Shown: positions 38,658 to 48,167 of the stretch, piece after piece
Position numbering within the stretch: position 1 is the stretch's first letter
Layout of the letters: each line of letters begins with the position of its first letter
Source of the DNA: Nitrospina sp.
GTDB taxonomy: Bacteria > Nitrospinota > Nitrospinia > Nitrospinales > VA-1
Assembly: GCA_018653085.1 (NCBI GenBank)
Contig: JABIAY010000049.1
Coordinates: forward strand, 182,335-246,334
Direction: 5' to 3'
DNA: 64,000 nt
The notes under the pieces: generated by a model
Database searches by the model: none
Told to the model about the DNA's origin: nothing
Seen by the model: only the letters and a program-made list of their open reading frames with translations
Translations under genes and position numbers: made by a program

Positions 38658-38801
38658 GCTCGGCGCACGGCCAGTGAGAAATCGCTTTATATGGTAGCCG
38701 TGATATTCTTCCTCAGCCTTCGTGCCCCGCAGGGGTAAAAGAGTTATCTCGGCTTAATGAGTCTTTGCCTCGTCCCCCCCCCCTGATAAGGGGGGGGCTA
38801 C
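38658..38801 (+). repeat. Dispersed intergenic repeat copy upstream of gltB
   Basis: Begins GCTCGGCGCACGGCCAGTGA, contains AAATCGCTTTATATGG and GTTATCTCGGCTTAATGAGTC, and ends in a long CCCCCCCT-GATA-AGGGGGGG hairpin. It carries an insertion of about 30 bp relative to the 98-bp unit. It links the two repeat types, because the 98-bp body is joined here to the GATA-loop hairpin. Confidence 0.75.
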
Positions 38802-38967
38802 AAAAACCCGGTCCCCTCCTTTTTCATGCCAGGTATGTGGGGAATTCGCCACTTTACCCGGTATTTCAACTATAATGACGCTACAACTTTCTCAAGGCAC
38901 GAGCTAGTGAAGGCCTGAGCTCTTTCGCCGATTTACGCAAATTGTGAAAACTATATGCTTTATTGTG

Positions 38968-38973
38968 TATAAT
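38968..38973 (+). promoter_or_regulatory. Possible -10 element for gltB
   Basis: A perfect TATAAT, about 162 bp before the gltB start. No well-placed -35 is seen; TTGTGA at 38942 would leave a 20-bp spacer. The call is weak. Confidence 0.3.
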
Positions 38974-39134
38974 ATTTACACTAATTTGCCAGCCCTTCTG
39001 TAAAGCTATTAATATCAAGGGATTCCTCAAGGCACGACTTTTGCTTTTTAGGGTGTTCCGGCATTGAAAATCTTTGAATTTTCGGTGTTTCGGGCAGTTA
39101 AAAGGTATTTTAAATTCAATAAGTTAAGGAATAT

Positions 39135-42100
39135 ATGACCGCTTTTCCAAAAAAACAGGGGCTTTATGATCCCGCCTTCGAAAAAGACAGTTGTGGGGTG
39201 GGATTTGTCATGAATATGAAGGGTGAAAAGTCCCATGAAATCATTATTCAGGGACTGGAAATCCTCAAAAAACTGGAGCATCGTGGGGCCTGTGGTTCCG
39301 ATGCCGCAACCGGCGATGGTGCCGGAATTCTCATTCAGATTCCGCACCTGTTTTTCCAGGAACAGAGTGAAAAAGCAGGGATCAAACTGCCTGAGGCCGG
39401 ACGATATGCTGTAGGAAATGTTTTTCTTCCTTCAGGCAAGGATACGGAACAGGGCCAGCAAATCATGGAGCGTGCGGTTGTCACCGAGGGTTTGGAACTT
39501 CTGGGTTGGCGGGATGTTCCGGTAGATAATACAACCATCGGGGTAACGGCCCGTTCTGCTGAGCCGGTTATCAAACAGATTTTTGTTGGTGCGGGAGCAG
39601 ATGTCAAAGACCAACTGGCTTTTGAACGACGGCTTTATTGTGTGCGTAAACGCACCGCATGGGGAGTGCGTCGGGCCGGACTCAATGACAATAACGAAAA
39701 TTTTTATGTTTGCAGTCTTTCCAGCAAGACCCTTATTTATAAAGGGCAGTTGATGGCTCCGCAAGTGGAGACCTATTACCCGGATATCAAAGACCCGCAT
39801 ATGGTTTCGGCTTTGGCGTTGGCGCACTCTCGCTATAGCACCAATACCTTTCCATCCTGGGGCCGGGCGCAACCTTTCCGTTACATCGCACATAATGGAG
39901 AAATCAATACGGTTCGGGGAAACCAGAACTGGATGCGTGCCCGTGAGTCGATGTTCGAATCGCCTTTATTTAAAGACATCAATATGATCCTTCCTGTCAT
40001 TGCTCCAGGCGGCAGTGATTCGGCGGATTTTGACCAGGCATTGGAGATGTTGTTCCTGACGGGCCGGTCCTTGCCCCATGCCATGATGATGATGATTCCT
40101 GAACCGTGGAGCGGGCACGAGACGATGGATGACGACAAGCGCGGATTTTATGAATTCCACGCTTCCATGATGGAACCCTGGGATGGTCCTGCCTCCATCG
40201 CTTTTACCGATGGCGAAACCTGCGGCGCGGTGCTGGACCGGAACGGTTTACGACCGTCCCGTTATTATGTGACCAAAGACGGGTTGGTCATCATGGCCTC
40301 CGAAGTGGGAGTGGTGCCGGTGGATGAAGCCAACATCGCTTACAAGGGGAGGTTGCAGCCAGGAAAAATGTTTCTCGTTGATATTAATGAGGGCAGAATC
40401 ATTTCTGATGAAGAAATCAAAGCAAAAATTTCTACGCAAAAACCTTATAAAAAATGGGTGGAAGAAAACCAGATCAACCTCAAGGATTTGCCAGAGACGG
40501 ATTACAAATTCGACCCGGATTATGATTCCCTCCTGACCCGTCAGACGGCGTTTGGATATACCGTTGAGGATATCAAGTTCATCATAGCCCCCATGATTGG
40601 AACCGCACAGGAAGCTACAGGTTCAATGGGTAACGACACACCGCTTGCGGTTTTGTCGCAAAAGCCACAACTGTTGTTTCATTACTTCAAACAACTTTTT
40701 GCTCAAGTGACCAATCCGGCCATCGATTCCATTCGCGAAGAACTTGTTATGTCTATGGAGGCGACGCTTGGAAAAGAACGAAACCTTCTGGATGAGAGCC
40801 CTGAACATTGCCGCAAATTAAAAGTCGAGCATCCCATTCTAACCGGGAAAGAAATGGAGAAGATCCGCAAACTCGATCAGGAAGATTTAAAAACCGTTGT
40901 GCTCTCCACCCTGTTTCCTGTCTCTGAAGGGGAGAATGGATTAGAACGGGCTTTGGATGCGTTATGTCAGAAAGCTTCGCAGGCTATCGAAGAGGGTGCC
41001 ACCATTTTGGTTCTCTCTGATAAAGGAATCGATGCGGAGCATGTTGCGTTGCCCAGCCTGCTGGCCACCGCTGGGGTGCACCATCACCTTTTGCGTGAAG
41101 GGACTCGTACTCGCGCGGGACTGGTTGTGGAAACTGGCGAGGCCCGGGAGATGATGCACTTCGCCCTGTTGATAGGTTATGGTGCCGGGGCTATTTATCC
41201 TTATCTTGCCTATGAAACGGTAGCCAGAATTGCCAGCGAGGCGATGTATGTTGAAAAGCTGGATAAGGACACGGCGGTCGATAATTTTATCACGGCAACA
41301 AGAAAGGGATTGTTTAAGATCACTGCGAAAATGGGAATCTCTACGATCCAGAGTTATCGTGGTGCCCAGATTTTTGAAGCCGTTGGATTAAACGAAGATG
41401 TGATCGAACATTTTTTTACCGGAACCCCTTCCAGAGTGAGTGGAGCGAACCTTGATGTGCTGGCCAAGGAGGCTTTGGCAAGGCATCAAAAGGCTTTTGA
41501 TAATGAACTTTTTTCGCAACTGAATCTTGGCGGTCATTACCACTGGCGGCGCGGTGAAGAAAAACATATGCTCAATCCGAATGCTATCGGGTTATTGCAA
41601 CACGCCACCCGTTCCAATGATTATGCGACTTACAAAAAGTTTTCCCAGCAGGCCGATAAAGAAAGCACCCGGCAATGCACTTTAAGAGGACTGTTTAATT
41701 TTAAAAAGGCCACGCCGATTCCCATCGAAGAGGTGGAGCCTGTAGAAGAGATCACCAGACGTTTTTGCACTGGTGCCATGTCTATTGGTTCTATTTCCCG
41801 CGAAGCCCATGAGACACTGGCGATTGCCATGAACAGGCTGGGTGGAAGGAGCAATACCGGTGAAGGAGGAGAAGACCCCGCGCGCAATACACCTGACGCT
41901 AACGGAGACTCTCGTCGCAGTAAGATCAAACAAGTTGCTTCGGGGCGATTTGGGGTGAACAGTTATTATTTGTCAAATGCCGATGAAATGCAGATCAAGA
42001 TTGCCCAGGGTGCTAAACCCGGTGAAGGAGGGCAGTTGCCGGGGCATAAGGTCAGCGAGTACATCGCTAAAATCCGTAATTCCACTCCGGGTGTGGCTTT

Positions 42101-43649
42101 GATCTCTCCTCCGCCTCATCACGATATTTATTCCATCGAAGATCTACAGCAATTAATATTCGATCTTCATAATGCCAATCCCGATGCCAGGGTGAGTGTC
42201 AAACTGGTTGCGGAGGCAGGGGTGGGTACCATTGCGGCAGGTGTCTCCAAGGCGCGTGCAGAGGGAGTGCTGATCGCCGGACACGATGGGGGAACGGGAG
42301 CTTCGCCTCAAACCTCGATCAAACACGCTGGGCTTCCATGGGAATTGGGGCTTTCTGAAACACAGCAGATTCTTGTGCTCAACGATCTTCGGGGGCGCAT
42401 CTGCGTTCAGGTGGACGGACAACTCAAAACAGGACGCGATGTTGTGATTGGCGGAATTCTGGGTGCCGATGAATTCGGTTTTTCCACAACGACCCTGATC
42501 ACTATGGGTTGCATTATGATGAGAAAATGCCATCTCAATACCTGTTCGGTAGGGATTGCGACGCAAGACCCTGTCCTGAGGAAAAAGTTTGGCGGCAAGG
42601 CAGATTATGTTGTCAATTTTTTCCGGTTTATTGCAGAAGAAGTCAGGGAAATCATGGCTCAACTGGGTATTAAAAAATTCGCTGACCTGATTGGTAAAGT
42701 AGAACTGCTCGAAGGAGAAAAAGCGGCTGACCACTGGAAAGCAAGTGGTGTGGATGTCAGTAAAATTTTATTTAAACCTGAGGTGGATAAAAAGGTGGCA
42801 TTGAGAAATGTCTGCACCCAGGATTTAAGCGGAGACCTGGATAACGCGCTGGACCATAAGCTGATAGAAACGAGCCAACTGGCACTTGAAAAGAAGACCC
42901 AGGTCTATGGAGATTTCAACATCGTTAATACTGACCGGGCTACCGGGGCGATGCTCAGTTATCGTGTTTCCAAATCACACGGGGAAGAGGGCCTGCCAGC
43001 GGATACGATTCAGTTTGGTTTTACGGGCTCTGCAGGCCAGAGTTTCGGGGCTTTTCTCGCGCCGGGTATAACCTTTGGTCTTGCCGGTGATGCCAATGAC
43101 TATGTGGGGAAAGGTTTGTCTGGCGGTAAAATATTTATTTCCCCGCCAAGGGACTCTACCCTCGTGCCGGAAGAAAATATTTTAATAGGAAATACAGTTC
43201 TCTATGGTGCCATTTCTGGAAAAGCATTTTTCCGGGGAATAGGGGGAGAGCGTTTTGCTGTACGCAACAGTGGAGCCCATGCAGTGGTAGAAGGGGTGGG
43301 GGACCATGGTTGTGAATACATGACGGGAGGAACCGTTGTGGTTCTCGGTGCCACAGGCAGAAACTTCGCCGCCGGAATGAGCGGAGGGCTGGCGTACGTT
43401 CTGGATCGGGATAATACGTTCCCCATTCACTGCAACCAAAGTATTGTTGACCTGCTTCCAGTTGAAGAACCTGAAGATGTTCAACAATTGAAGGGCTTGA
43501 TTGAGGAACACTTTCAGAGCACACAAAGCAGTGTTGCCAAAAAGGTGCTTGATGAGTGGGAAGTGACCCTGCCAAAATTCGTCAAGATTTATCCGAAAGA
43601 CTACAGGCGGGTCCTGGAAGAACGAAAAAACGAAAAGCGAGTTGCCTAG
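39135..43649 (+). CDS. gltB: Glutamate synthase large (alpha) subunit
   Basis: Makes glutamate from glutamine and 2-oxoglutarate; 1504 residues, full length. The class II amidotransferase domain starts with the catalytic cysteine in KDSCGVGFVMNMKG (residue about 19, exposed after N-terminal processing). The FMN synthase domain contains the 3Fe-4S cysteines in GCIMMRKCHLNTCSVG, and the C-terminal GXGXG domain follows. The start has AAGGA 7 bp upstream. It is paired with gltD, but a 195-bp gap containing a large palindrome separates them, unusual for this pair. Electron donor should be NADPH through GltD. Confidence 0.98.
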   Translation: MTAFPKKQGLYDPAFEKDSCGVGFVMNMKGEKSHEIIIQGLEILKKLEHRGACGSDAATGDGAGILIQIPHLFFQEQSEKAGIKLPEAGRYAVGNVFLPSGKDTEQGQQIMERAVVTEGLELLGWRDVPVDNTTIGVTARSAEPVIKQIFVGAGADVKDQLAFERRLYCVRKRTAWGVRRAGLNDNNENFYVCSLSSKTLIYKGQLMAPQVETYYPDIKDPHMVSALALAHSRYSTNTFPSWGRAQPFRYIAHNGEINTVRGNQNWMRARESMFESPLFKDINMILPVIAPGGSDSADFDQALEMLFLTGRSLPHAMMMMIPEPWSGHETMDDDKRGFYEFHASMMEPWDGPASIAFTDGETCGAVLDRNGLRPSRYYVTKDGLVIMASEVGVVPVDEANIAYKGRLQPGKMFLVDINEGRIISDEEIKAKISTQKPYKKWVEENQINLKDLPETDYKFDPDYDSLLTRQTAFGYTVEDIKFIIAPMIGTAQEATGSMGNDTPLAVLSQKPQLLFHYFKQLFAQVTNPAIDSIREELVMSMEATLGKERNLLDESPEHCRKLKVEHPILTGKEMEKIRKLDQEDLKTVVLSTLFPVSEGENGLERALDALCQKASQAIEEGATILVLSDKGIDAEHVALPSLLATAGVHHHLLREGTRTRAGLVVETGEAREMMHFALLIGYGAGAIYPYLAYETVARIASEAMYVEKLDKDTAVDNFITATRKGLFKITAKMGISTIQSYRGAQIFEAVGLNEDVIEHFFTGTPSRVSGANLDVLAKEALARHQKAFDNELFSQLNLGGHYHWRRGEEKHMLNPNAIGLLQHATRSNDYATYKKFSQQADKESTRQCTLRGLFNFKKATPIPIEEVEPVEEITRRFCTGAMSIGSISREAHETLAIAMNRLGGRSNTGEGGEDPARNTPDANGDSRRSKIKQVASGRFGVNSYYLSNADEMQIKIAQGAKPGEGGQLPGHKVSEYIAKIRNSTPGVALISPPPHHDIYSIEDLQQLIFDLHNANPDARVSVKLVAEAGVGTIAAGVSKARAEGVLIAGHDGGTGASPQTSIKHAGLPWELGLSETQQILVLNDLRGRICVQVDGQLKTGRDVVIGGILGADEFGFSTTTLITMGCIMMRKCHLNTCSVGIATQDPVLRKKFGGKADYVVNFFRFIAEEVREIMAQLGIKKFADLIGKVELLEGEKAADHWKASGVDVSKILFKPEVDKKVALRNVCTQDLSGDLDNALDHKLIETSQLALEKKTQVYGDFNIVNTDRATGAMLSYRVSKSHGEEGLPADTIQFGFTGSAGQSFGAFLAPGITFGLAGDANDYVGKGLSGGKIFISPPRDSTLVPEENILIGNTVLYGAISGKAFFRGIGGERFAVRNSGAHAVVEGVGDHGCEYMTGGTVVVLGATGRNFAAGMSGGLAYVLDRDNTFPIHCNQSIVDLLPVEEPEDVQQLKGLIEEHFQSTQSSVAKKVLDEWEVTLPKFVKIYPKDYRRVLEERKNEKRVA

Positions 43650-43694
43650 CAGATTGCTAAAAAACACGTGTTACTCGAGCCGAAGGTAAAGAGC

Positions 43695-43761
43695 AACCCC
43701 CTCAATCCCCCTTATCAGGGGGAGGCACAGTTCCCCCCTGATAAGGGGGGCTAGGGGGGTT
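43695..43761. repeat. Long G/C-tract palindrome between gltB and gltD
   Basis: Inverted arms 43695-43722 (AACCCCCTCAATCCCCCTTA, then TCAGGGGG) and 43731-43761 (TTCCCCCCTGATAAGGGGGG, then CTAGGGGGGTT) with an 8-nt spacer. It is the same element as at 35788. It would fold into a very stable stem in the gltB-gltD transcript and could cause partial termination or protect the gltB mRNA (inference). Confidence 0.85.
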
Positions 43762-43844
43762 AAATAGTTGGACAAAACCTGGCCGAATACTAAATGGTTT
43801 TTCAGCAACCCGTTAGGAAGCAACTTTTAGAAAGGTAAAGTTCA

Positions 43845-45332
43845 ATGGGTGCAATAAAAGGTTTCATGGAGTATGAGCGGGAGACACCGCCAGGTCGGCC
43901 GGTTGAGAATCGGCTCAAGGACCAGAAGGAGTGCTACGCTCCTTTGACGGAAGAAAAGTACCAGCAACAGGGTGCTCGCTGTATGGATTGCGGAGTTCCC
44001 TTTTGCCAGAGTGAATCCGGTTGTCCACTGGGAAACCTGATTCCGGACTGGAACGATATGGTGTATCGAGGCCGGTACGAGGAAGCGGTGGAACTGTTAC
44101 AGAAGACCAATAATTTTCCCGAATTCACCGGGCGTGTTTGCCCCGCTCCCTGCGAAGGTGCCTGTGTACTGGGCATCAGCGAACCGGCGGTTACGATTTG
44201 TAAAATCGAAGAGAGAATTGCGGAAAAAGGGTTTGAGATGGGGTTCATCAAACCCCGCAAGCCTGAGTCCCGGACGGGGAAAAAAATAGCGATCATAGGA
44301 TCGGGGCCGGCTGGGCTGGCCTGTGCGGATCAACTTAATGCGGTGGGACATGATGTAACGGTCTTCGAAAAAGATGATCGTGTTGGCGGACTCCTGATGT
44401 ATGGCATCCCTCATTTTAAGCTGGACAAGGAAGTTGTAAAACGCCGGTTGAAGCTGATGGAAGAGTCCGGTGTGACTTTTAAGACGGGTGTCAATATTGG
44501 TGTCGACAAATCGGCTAACGAATTGAAAAATGAATTTGACGCGGTGGTGCTTTGTGGAGGGTCGCAGAAGTCACGGGATATGCCTGTGGAGGGGCGGGGC
44601 CTTGAAGGCGTTCACTTTGCCATGGAATTTCTCCCGCAACAGAATAAACGTAATGAGGGCGATACGATTCCTGAAGAAATATCTATTACCGCTAAAGATA
44701 AAAATGTTTTGATTATCGGTGGTGGAGATACCGGGTCGGATTGCGTGGGAACCTCACTCAGGCAGGGCGCGAAAAATATTTACCAGTTTGAACTTTTGCC
44801 GGAGCCGCCTAAGGAAAGAAACGATGGCAACCCCTGGCCGCAGTGGCCGAAAATATTTCGGGTCTCCTCTTCGCATGAAGAAGCTAATGTCCGGGAAGGA
44901 AAAGACGGGATCACGCAATATTGTGTTTCGACTAAAAAGTTTTCCGGCAAAGATGGCAAGGTTTCCAGAGTGCATGGGGTAGAAATCGAGTTTGGTGATC
45001 CCGATCCTAAAACAGGTCGCCCTGAAATGCGGGAAGTGCCTGGGTCGGAGTTTGAACTGGATGTCGAATTGGTTCTGCTGGCGATGGGTTTTGTTCACCC
45101 CATCCATGAGGGCATGCTTGTAGAGTTGGGTGTGAACCTGGACGCACGTGGAAACGTAGCCTGTGACGATAAGAAAATGACCAGTGTGGATGGGGTTTTT
45201 GTCGCCGGGGATATGACCCGGGGGCAGTCGCTGGTGGTCTGGGCCATTGCTGAAGGCCGTGAAGCCGCAAGGTCGGTAGACCTTCACCTCATGGGAGCCA
45301 CCCAGCTTCCACACAGCCAGTTTTCAAAGTAA
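43845..45332 (+). CDS. gltD: Glutamate synthase small (beta) subunit
   Basis: NADPH-dehydrogenase subunit that passes electrons to GltB; 495 residues. The N-terminal cysteine motifs CMDCGVPFCQSESGCPLGN and CPAPCEGACVLG hold Fe-S clusters. The FAD motif IIGSGPAGLACADQL lies near residue 149, the NAD(P)H motif VLIIGGGDTGSDC near 287, and the C-terminal FVAGDMTRGQSLVVWAI segment is typical. The start (AAAGGTAAAG about 6 bp upstream) follows the palindrome. A strong hairpin lies after the stop. Confidence 0.97.
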   Translation: MGAIKGFMEYERETPPGRPVENRLKDQKECYAPLTEEKYQQQGARCMDCGVPFCQSESGCPLGNLIPDWNDMVYRGRYEEAVELLQKTNNFPEFTGRVCPAPCEGACVLGISEPAVTICKIEERIAEKGFEMGFIKPRKPESRTGKKIAIIGSGPAGLACADQLNAVGHDVTVFEKDDRVGGLLMYGIPHFKLDKEVVKRRLKLMEESGVTFKTGVNIGVDKSANELKNEFDAVVLCGGSQKSRDMPVEGRGLEGVHFAMEFLPQQNKRNEGDTIPEEISITAKDKNVLIIGGGDTGSDCVGTSLRQGAKNIYQFELLPEPPKERNDGNPWPQWPKIFRVSSSHEEANVREGKDGITQYCVSTKKFSGKDGKVSRVHGVEIEFGDPDPKTGRPEMREVPGSEFELDVELVLLAMGFVHPIHEGMLVELGVNLDARGNVACDDKKMTSVDGVFVAGDMTRGQSLVVWAIAEGREAARSVDLHLMGATQLPHSQFSK

Positions 45333-45355
45333 TCTTTTTATCAGAAAAAAAGAAA

Positions 45356-45383
45356 GGGGACTGCCCTTGACAGAACAGTCCCC
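45356..45383 (-). terminator. Terminator between convergent gltD and the HtrA protease gene
   Basis: GGGGACTG (45356-45363) and CAGTCCCC (45376-45383) form an 8-bp stem with a 12-nt loop. On the minus strand it is followed by TTTCTTTTTTT, so it suits the protease gene best; on the plus strand it could still slow gltD transcription. Confidence 0.65.
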
Positions 45384-45426
45384 CTTCCGGAGGTAAGCCA
45401 GCTGACAAGCAGGCTTGGGGAATTTC

Positions 45427-46554
45427 TCAAGCGGGTTTTTCTTCCTTCAGCGGTTCAATTTTTATATCCAGTATTTTGGGTTTGCCTTCGCGGATTACTT
45501 CAACCTTCACGGAGCTTCCCGGTTTTATCGATGCCACCTGCTTGGGTAGCGTTTCCATCGAAGCGATTTCAACTCCGTCAAACCGGGTGATGACATCCCC
45601 ACGTTTCATTCCTCCGAGGAAGGCAGGGCTGTTGGGGGCGATATCACTGACCAGAGCACCGCTTGTGCTTCCGAGCTTGAAAGATGCTTGCAGTTCCGGA
45701 GTGATTCTCTGAATCATAACTCCCAGCCAGCCACGCGTGACTTTTCCTTTTTGTTTCAAGTCATCAAGAATATCTTTGGCCATATTGATGGGCAGGGCAA
45801 AACCAATGCCTACATTTCCGCCACTGCCAGAAAAGATTGCTGTGTTGATGCCTATTACGTCTCCGTTCATATTCAGTAATGGTCCGCCACTATTGCCAGG
45901 GTTGATCGAAGCATCGGTCTGAATGAACTCATCATAGGGGCCGCTACCAATATTTCTGCCCTTAGCGCTGACCACTCCGGTTGTTACAGTATGGGATAGG
46001 CCGAATGGATTGCCGATGGCGACCACCCATTCTCCCACTTCTACTTTTTCTGAATCGCCCAGTGCTATAAATGGAAAGGATCCATTTTCCTTGACGATTT
46101 TTATCAGTGCGACATCGGTCTTGGGGTCCGAACCAACAAGCTTGGCCTCGTATTCCTTTTCATTCTGCAGAGTTACTTTTATGATATCGGCACCTTCTAC
46201 GACATGGTTGTTGGTCAGAATATGTCCTTCCTGATCAATGATGAACCCTGTCCCGGTTCCGTTCCCAGGCCGGGGTGGAGGGGTGCGTGGAGGAGTAAAG
46301 GGGCTTCCCCTGCCTGGCGGAGCGAACTTTCCGAGGGGTCCGTTTCCCTTTGCCGGTTGAAATTTTGTTTTGGACGTAACGAAAACGACTGCGGGATTCT
46401 GCCTTTTGGCAATATCTACGATCAGGTTGGTTCCTACAGGGTTGGCTTTGGTGCTCAATGCAAATGCGGAACCCGCAAAATCCCCGATACCATATGAGAG
46501 GGGAAGGAGCAACAGAGTGAACAGAGCAAATGCGATTTTAAATTTTCGAGTCAT
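45427..46554 (-). CDS. HtrA/Deg-type periplasmic serine protease, single PDZ
   Basis: A 375-residue exported protease. Signal peptide residues 1-32, then a trypsin-like domain with histidine in NNHVVEGAD (about 116), aspartate in DPKTDVALIKI (about 146) and serine in NPGNSGGPLLN (about 220). A single PDZ domain (residues 275-365) follows. One PDZ and an N-terminal hydrophobic segment resemble DegS, but a cleavable signal and the Gly/Pro/Arg-rich linker (PPGRGSPFTPPRTPPPRPG) are closer to secreted HtrA proteins. The protein quality control role is inferred from family. GGAGAA lies 9 bp before the ATG. Confidence 0.92.
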   Translation of the reverse strand: MTRKFKIAFALFTLLLLPLSYGIGDFAGSAFALSTKANPVGTNLIVDIAKRQNPAVVFVTSKTKFQPAKGNGPLGKFAPPGRGSPFTPPRTPPPRPGNGTGTGFIIDQEGHILTNNHVVEGADIIKVTLQNEKEYEAKLVGSDPKTDVALIKIVKENGSFPFIALGDSEKVEVGEWVVAIGNPFGLSHTVTTGVVSAKGRNIGSGPYDEFIQTDASINPGNSGGPLLNMNGDVIGINTAIFSGSGGNVGIGFALPINMAKDILDDLKQKGKVTRGWLGVMIQRITPELQASFKLGSTSGALVSDIAPNSPAFLGGMKRGDVITRFDGVEIASMETLPKQVASIKPGSSVKVEVIREGKPKILDIKIEPLKEEKPA

Positions 46555-46685
46555 AATGGAATTTCTCCAATGCTATTAAATTCTTAAAAACACGAGTGTT
46601 TGATAATTACTTTTCAGGTTACATGGGATAATAATAAAACCTGAAAATTAAATGTCCATTAACGCGAAATTAAAAATTCTTAATG
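46555..46685. other. Upstream region of the HtrA protease gene
   Basis: About 130 A/T-rich bases between the protease start and the repeat array. It probably holds the promoter of the protease gene, but I cannot pick a clear -35/-10 pair. Confidence 0.3.
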
Positions 46686-47028
46686 CACTAGGCGTGCGGC
46701 CGACTAGTAATGGGTTTTATTGCTGGTGAGGAGTTGTCTGGGCTTAAAAAGTTTCTGCCGAGTTGCCTCCCCTGCTAAGGGGCACTAGGCGTGCGGCCGA
46801 CTAGTAATGGGTTTTATTGCTGGTGAGGAGTTATCTGGGCTTAAAAAGTTTCTGCCGAGTTGCCTCCCCTGCTAAGGGGCACTAGGCGTGCGGCCAGCTA
46901 GCAATGGGTTTTTGTTGCTGGCAAGGAGTTGTCTCGGCTTGAGATATCTTGTGCTCTTTCAGGGCATGAAGGCCAAGGAAGAGGTTATGCCATCGGCTTC
47001 CCCCTGATAAGGGGGATTGAGGGGGTTG
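46686..47028 (+). repeat. Tandem array of the dispersed repeat, three units
   Basis: Units start at 46686, 46783 and 46880, a 97-bp period. Units one and two are almost identical (CACTAGGCGTGCGGCCGACT, ending CCCCTGCTAAGGGG). The third diverges after about 60 bp and ends in a CCCCCT-GATA-AGGGGG hairpin at 47000-47015 followed by ATTGAGGGGGTT. It fills the region between dnaJ and the protease gene. Confidence 0.9.
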
Positions 47029-47059
47029 CTTTTTTTGTCTTGGCGCAGGAGAAAAAGAA

Positions 47060-48151
47060 CTATATGCCTAATTTTTGGAAAAAGCCTTTCAGTGTTTCCT
47101 TGATGGGGTTGCCCTCTATCTCTGCCAGTTCCTGGAACAACTCTTTCTGTTTCTTATTCAGGTGTTTGGGTGTTTCTATAATGAAGTGAATGACCTGATC
47201 TCCTCTGCGGTGTCCACGTAATTGTGGAATGCCGACACCCGGAATACGATGTGTGTCATTGCTTTGTACTCCGGCAGGGACAGATATGATTTGTGTTTTT
47301 CCTTCATCGAGCAGGGGAACCTGAATCTTTGCTCCAAGCGCCGCCTGGGAAAATGTCAGATTCATCCGGCAATGAATATCGTGCTCTTCCCGATGAAAAA
47401 ATTCATGCGCGGCAACATGCATGATCACATAAAGGTCTCCGGGTGGAAGGCCCGGTCCGCCCTCTCCTTCATCTCTTAACCTGAGGCGGGCGCCATCGTC
47501 CACACCTGCTGGAATATTGATGGAAAGTTTTTTGTTTTGAAGAACCTGCCCATCTCCACGGCAATCGGTGCAGGGGTGAGTAATGACCTGACCGGCACCT
47601 CGGCAATCGGGGCAGGGGGACTGGACGCTGAAAAATCCTTGTGCGCGAATGACCTGACCGGTTCCCCGACAGGTTCGGCAGGGCTGTGGCCTGTGGCCGG
47701 GTTTGGCTCCAGATCCCTCGCAGGTTCCGCAAGGGTTATGTTTGCTGACTTCCACTTCCTTTTCGGTTCCAAAAGCGGCTTCCTGAAAGCTGATAGAGAT
47801 ATCCAGGCGCAGGTCCGATCCGGTTCTTTGCCGTCCTCCTCCACCACCACCAAAAAAGTCACCAAAAACATCTCCAAACTGGGAGAAGATATCGTCGAAT
47901 CCGCTGAACCCACCATAGCCGCGTCCTTTAAGGCCATCATGACCATACTGGTCATAGACTTGCCTTTTCTCAGCATCTTTAAGGATATTGTAAGCTTCTG
48001 AAGCTTCTTTAAATTTATCTTCCGCCTGTTTGTCGCCGGGATTTTTGTCGGGATGATATTTAAGGGCCAGTTGCCGGTAGGCTTTTTTCAGTTCGCTTTC
48101 GTTGGCATTTTTAGGAACTTCGAGTACTTCATAATAATCGCGTTGGCTCAT
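47060..48151 (-). CDS. dnaJ: Chaperone protein DnaJ
   Basis: Hsp40 co-chaperone of DnaK, 363 residues. J domain residues 4-66 with HPD in KYHPDKN, a Gly/Phe-rich linker ([21 protein letters not shown]), four zinc-finger repeats ([32 protein letters not shown]), then the peptide-binding C-terminal domains. This is the canonical DnaJ, unlike the J-domain proteins at 17499 and 19756. It follows grpE, with a repeat copy in the 110-bp gap, and completes a dnaK-grpE-dnaJ order. Confidence 0.98.
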   Translation of the reverse strand: MSQRDYYEVLEVPKNANESELKKAYRQLALKYHPDKNPGDKQAEDKFKEASEAYNILKDAEKRQVYDQYGHDGLKGRGYGGFSGFDDIFSQFGDVFGDFFGGGGGGRQRTGSDLRLDISISFQEAAFGTEKEVEVSKHNPCGTCEGSGAKPGHRPQPCRTCRGTGQVIRAQGFFSVQSPCPDCRGAGQVITHPCTDCRGDGQVLQNKKLSINIPAGVDDGARLRLRDEGEGGPGLPPGDLYVIMHVAAHEFFHREEHDIHCRMNLTFSQAALGAKIQVPLLDEGKTQIISVPAGVQSNDTHRIPGVGIPQLRGHRRGDQVIHFIIETPKHLNKKQKELFQELAEIEGNPIKETLKGFFQKLGI

Positions 48152-48167
48152 GAGTCGTTATTTTCCA

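Larger units (their letters stand above)
38555..39134. other. Divergent intergenic region upstream of gltB
   Basis: 580 bp between the CBS gene and gltB. It holds a repeat copy (38658-38801), a -10-like TATAAT at 38968-38973 and two copies of the 12-mer CTCAAGGCACGA (38891-38902 and 39026-39037). The gltB leader from the possible promoter would be about 155 nt. No further gene is visible. Confidence 0.5.
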
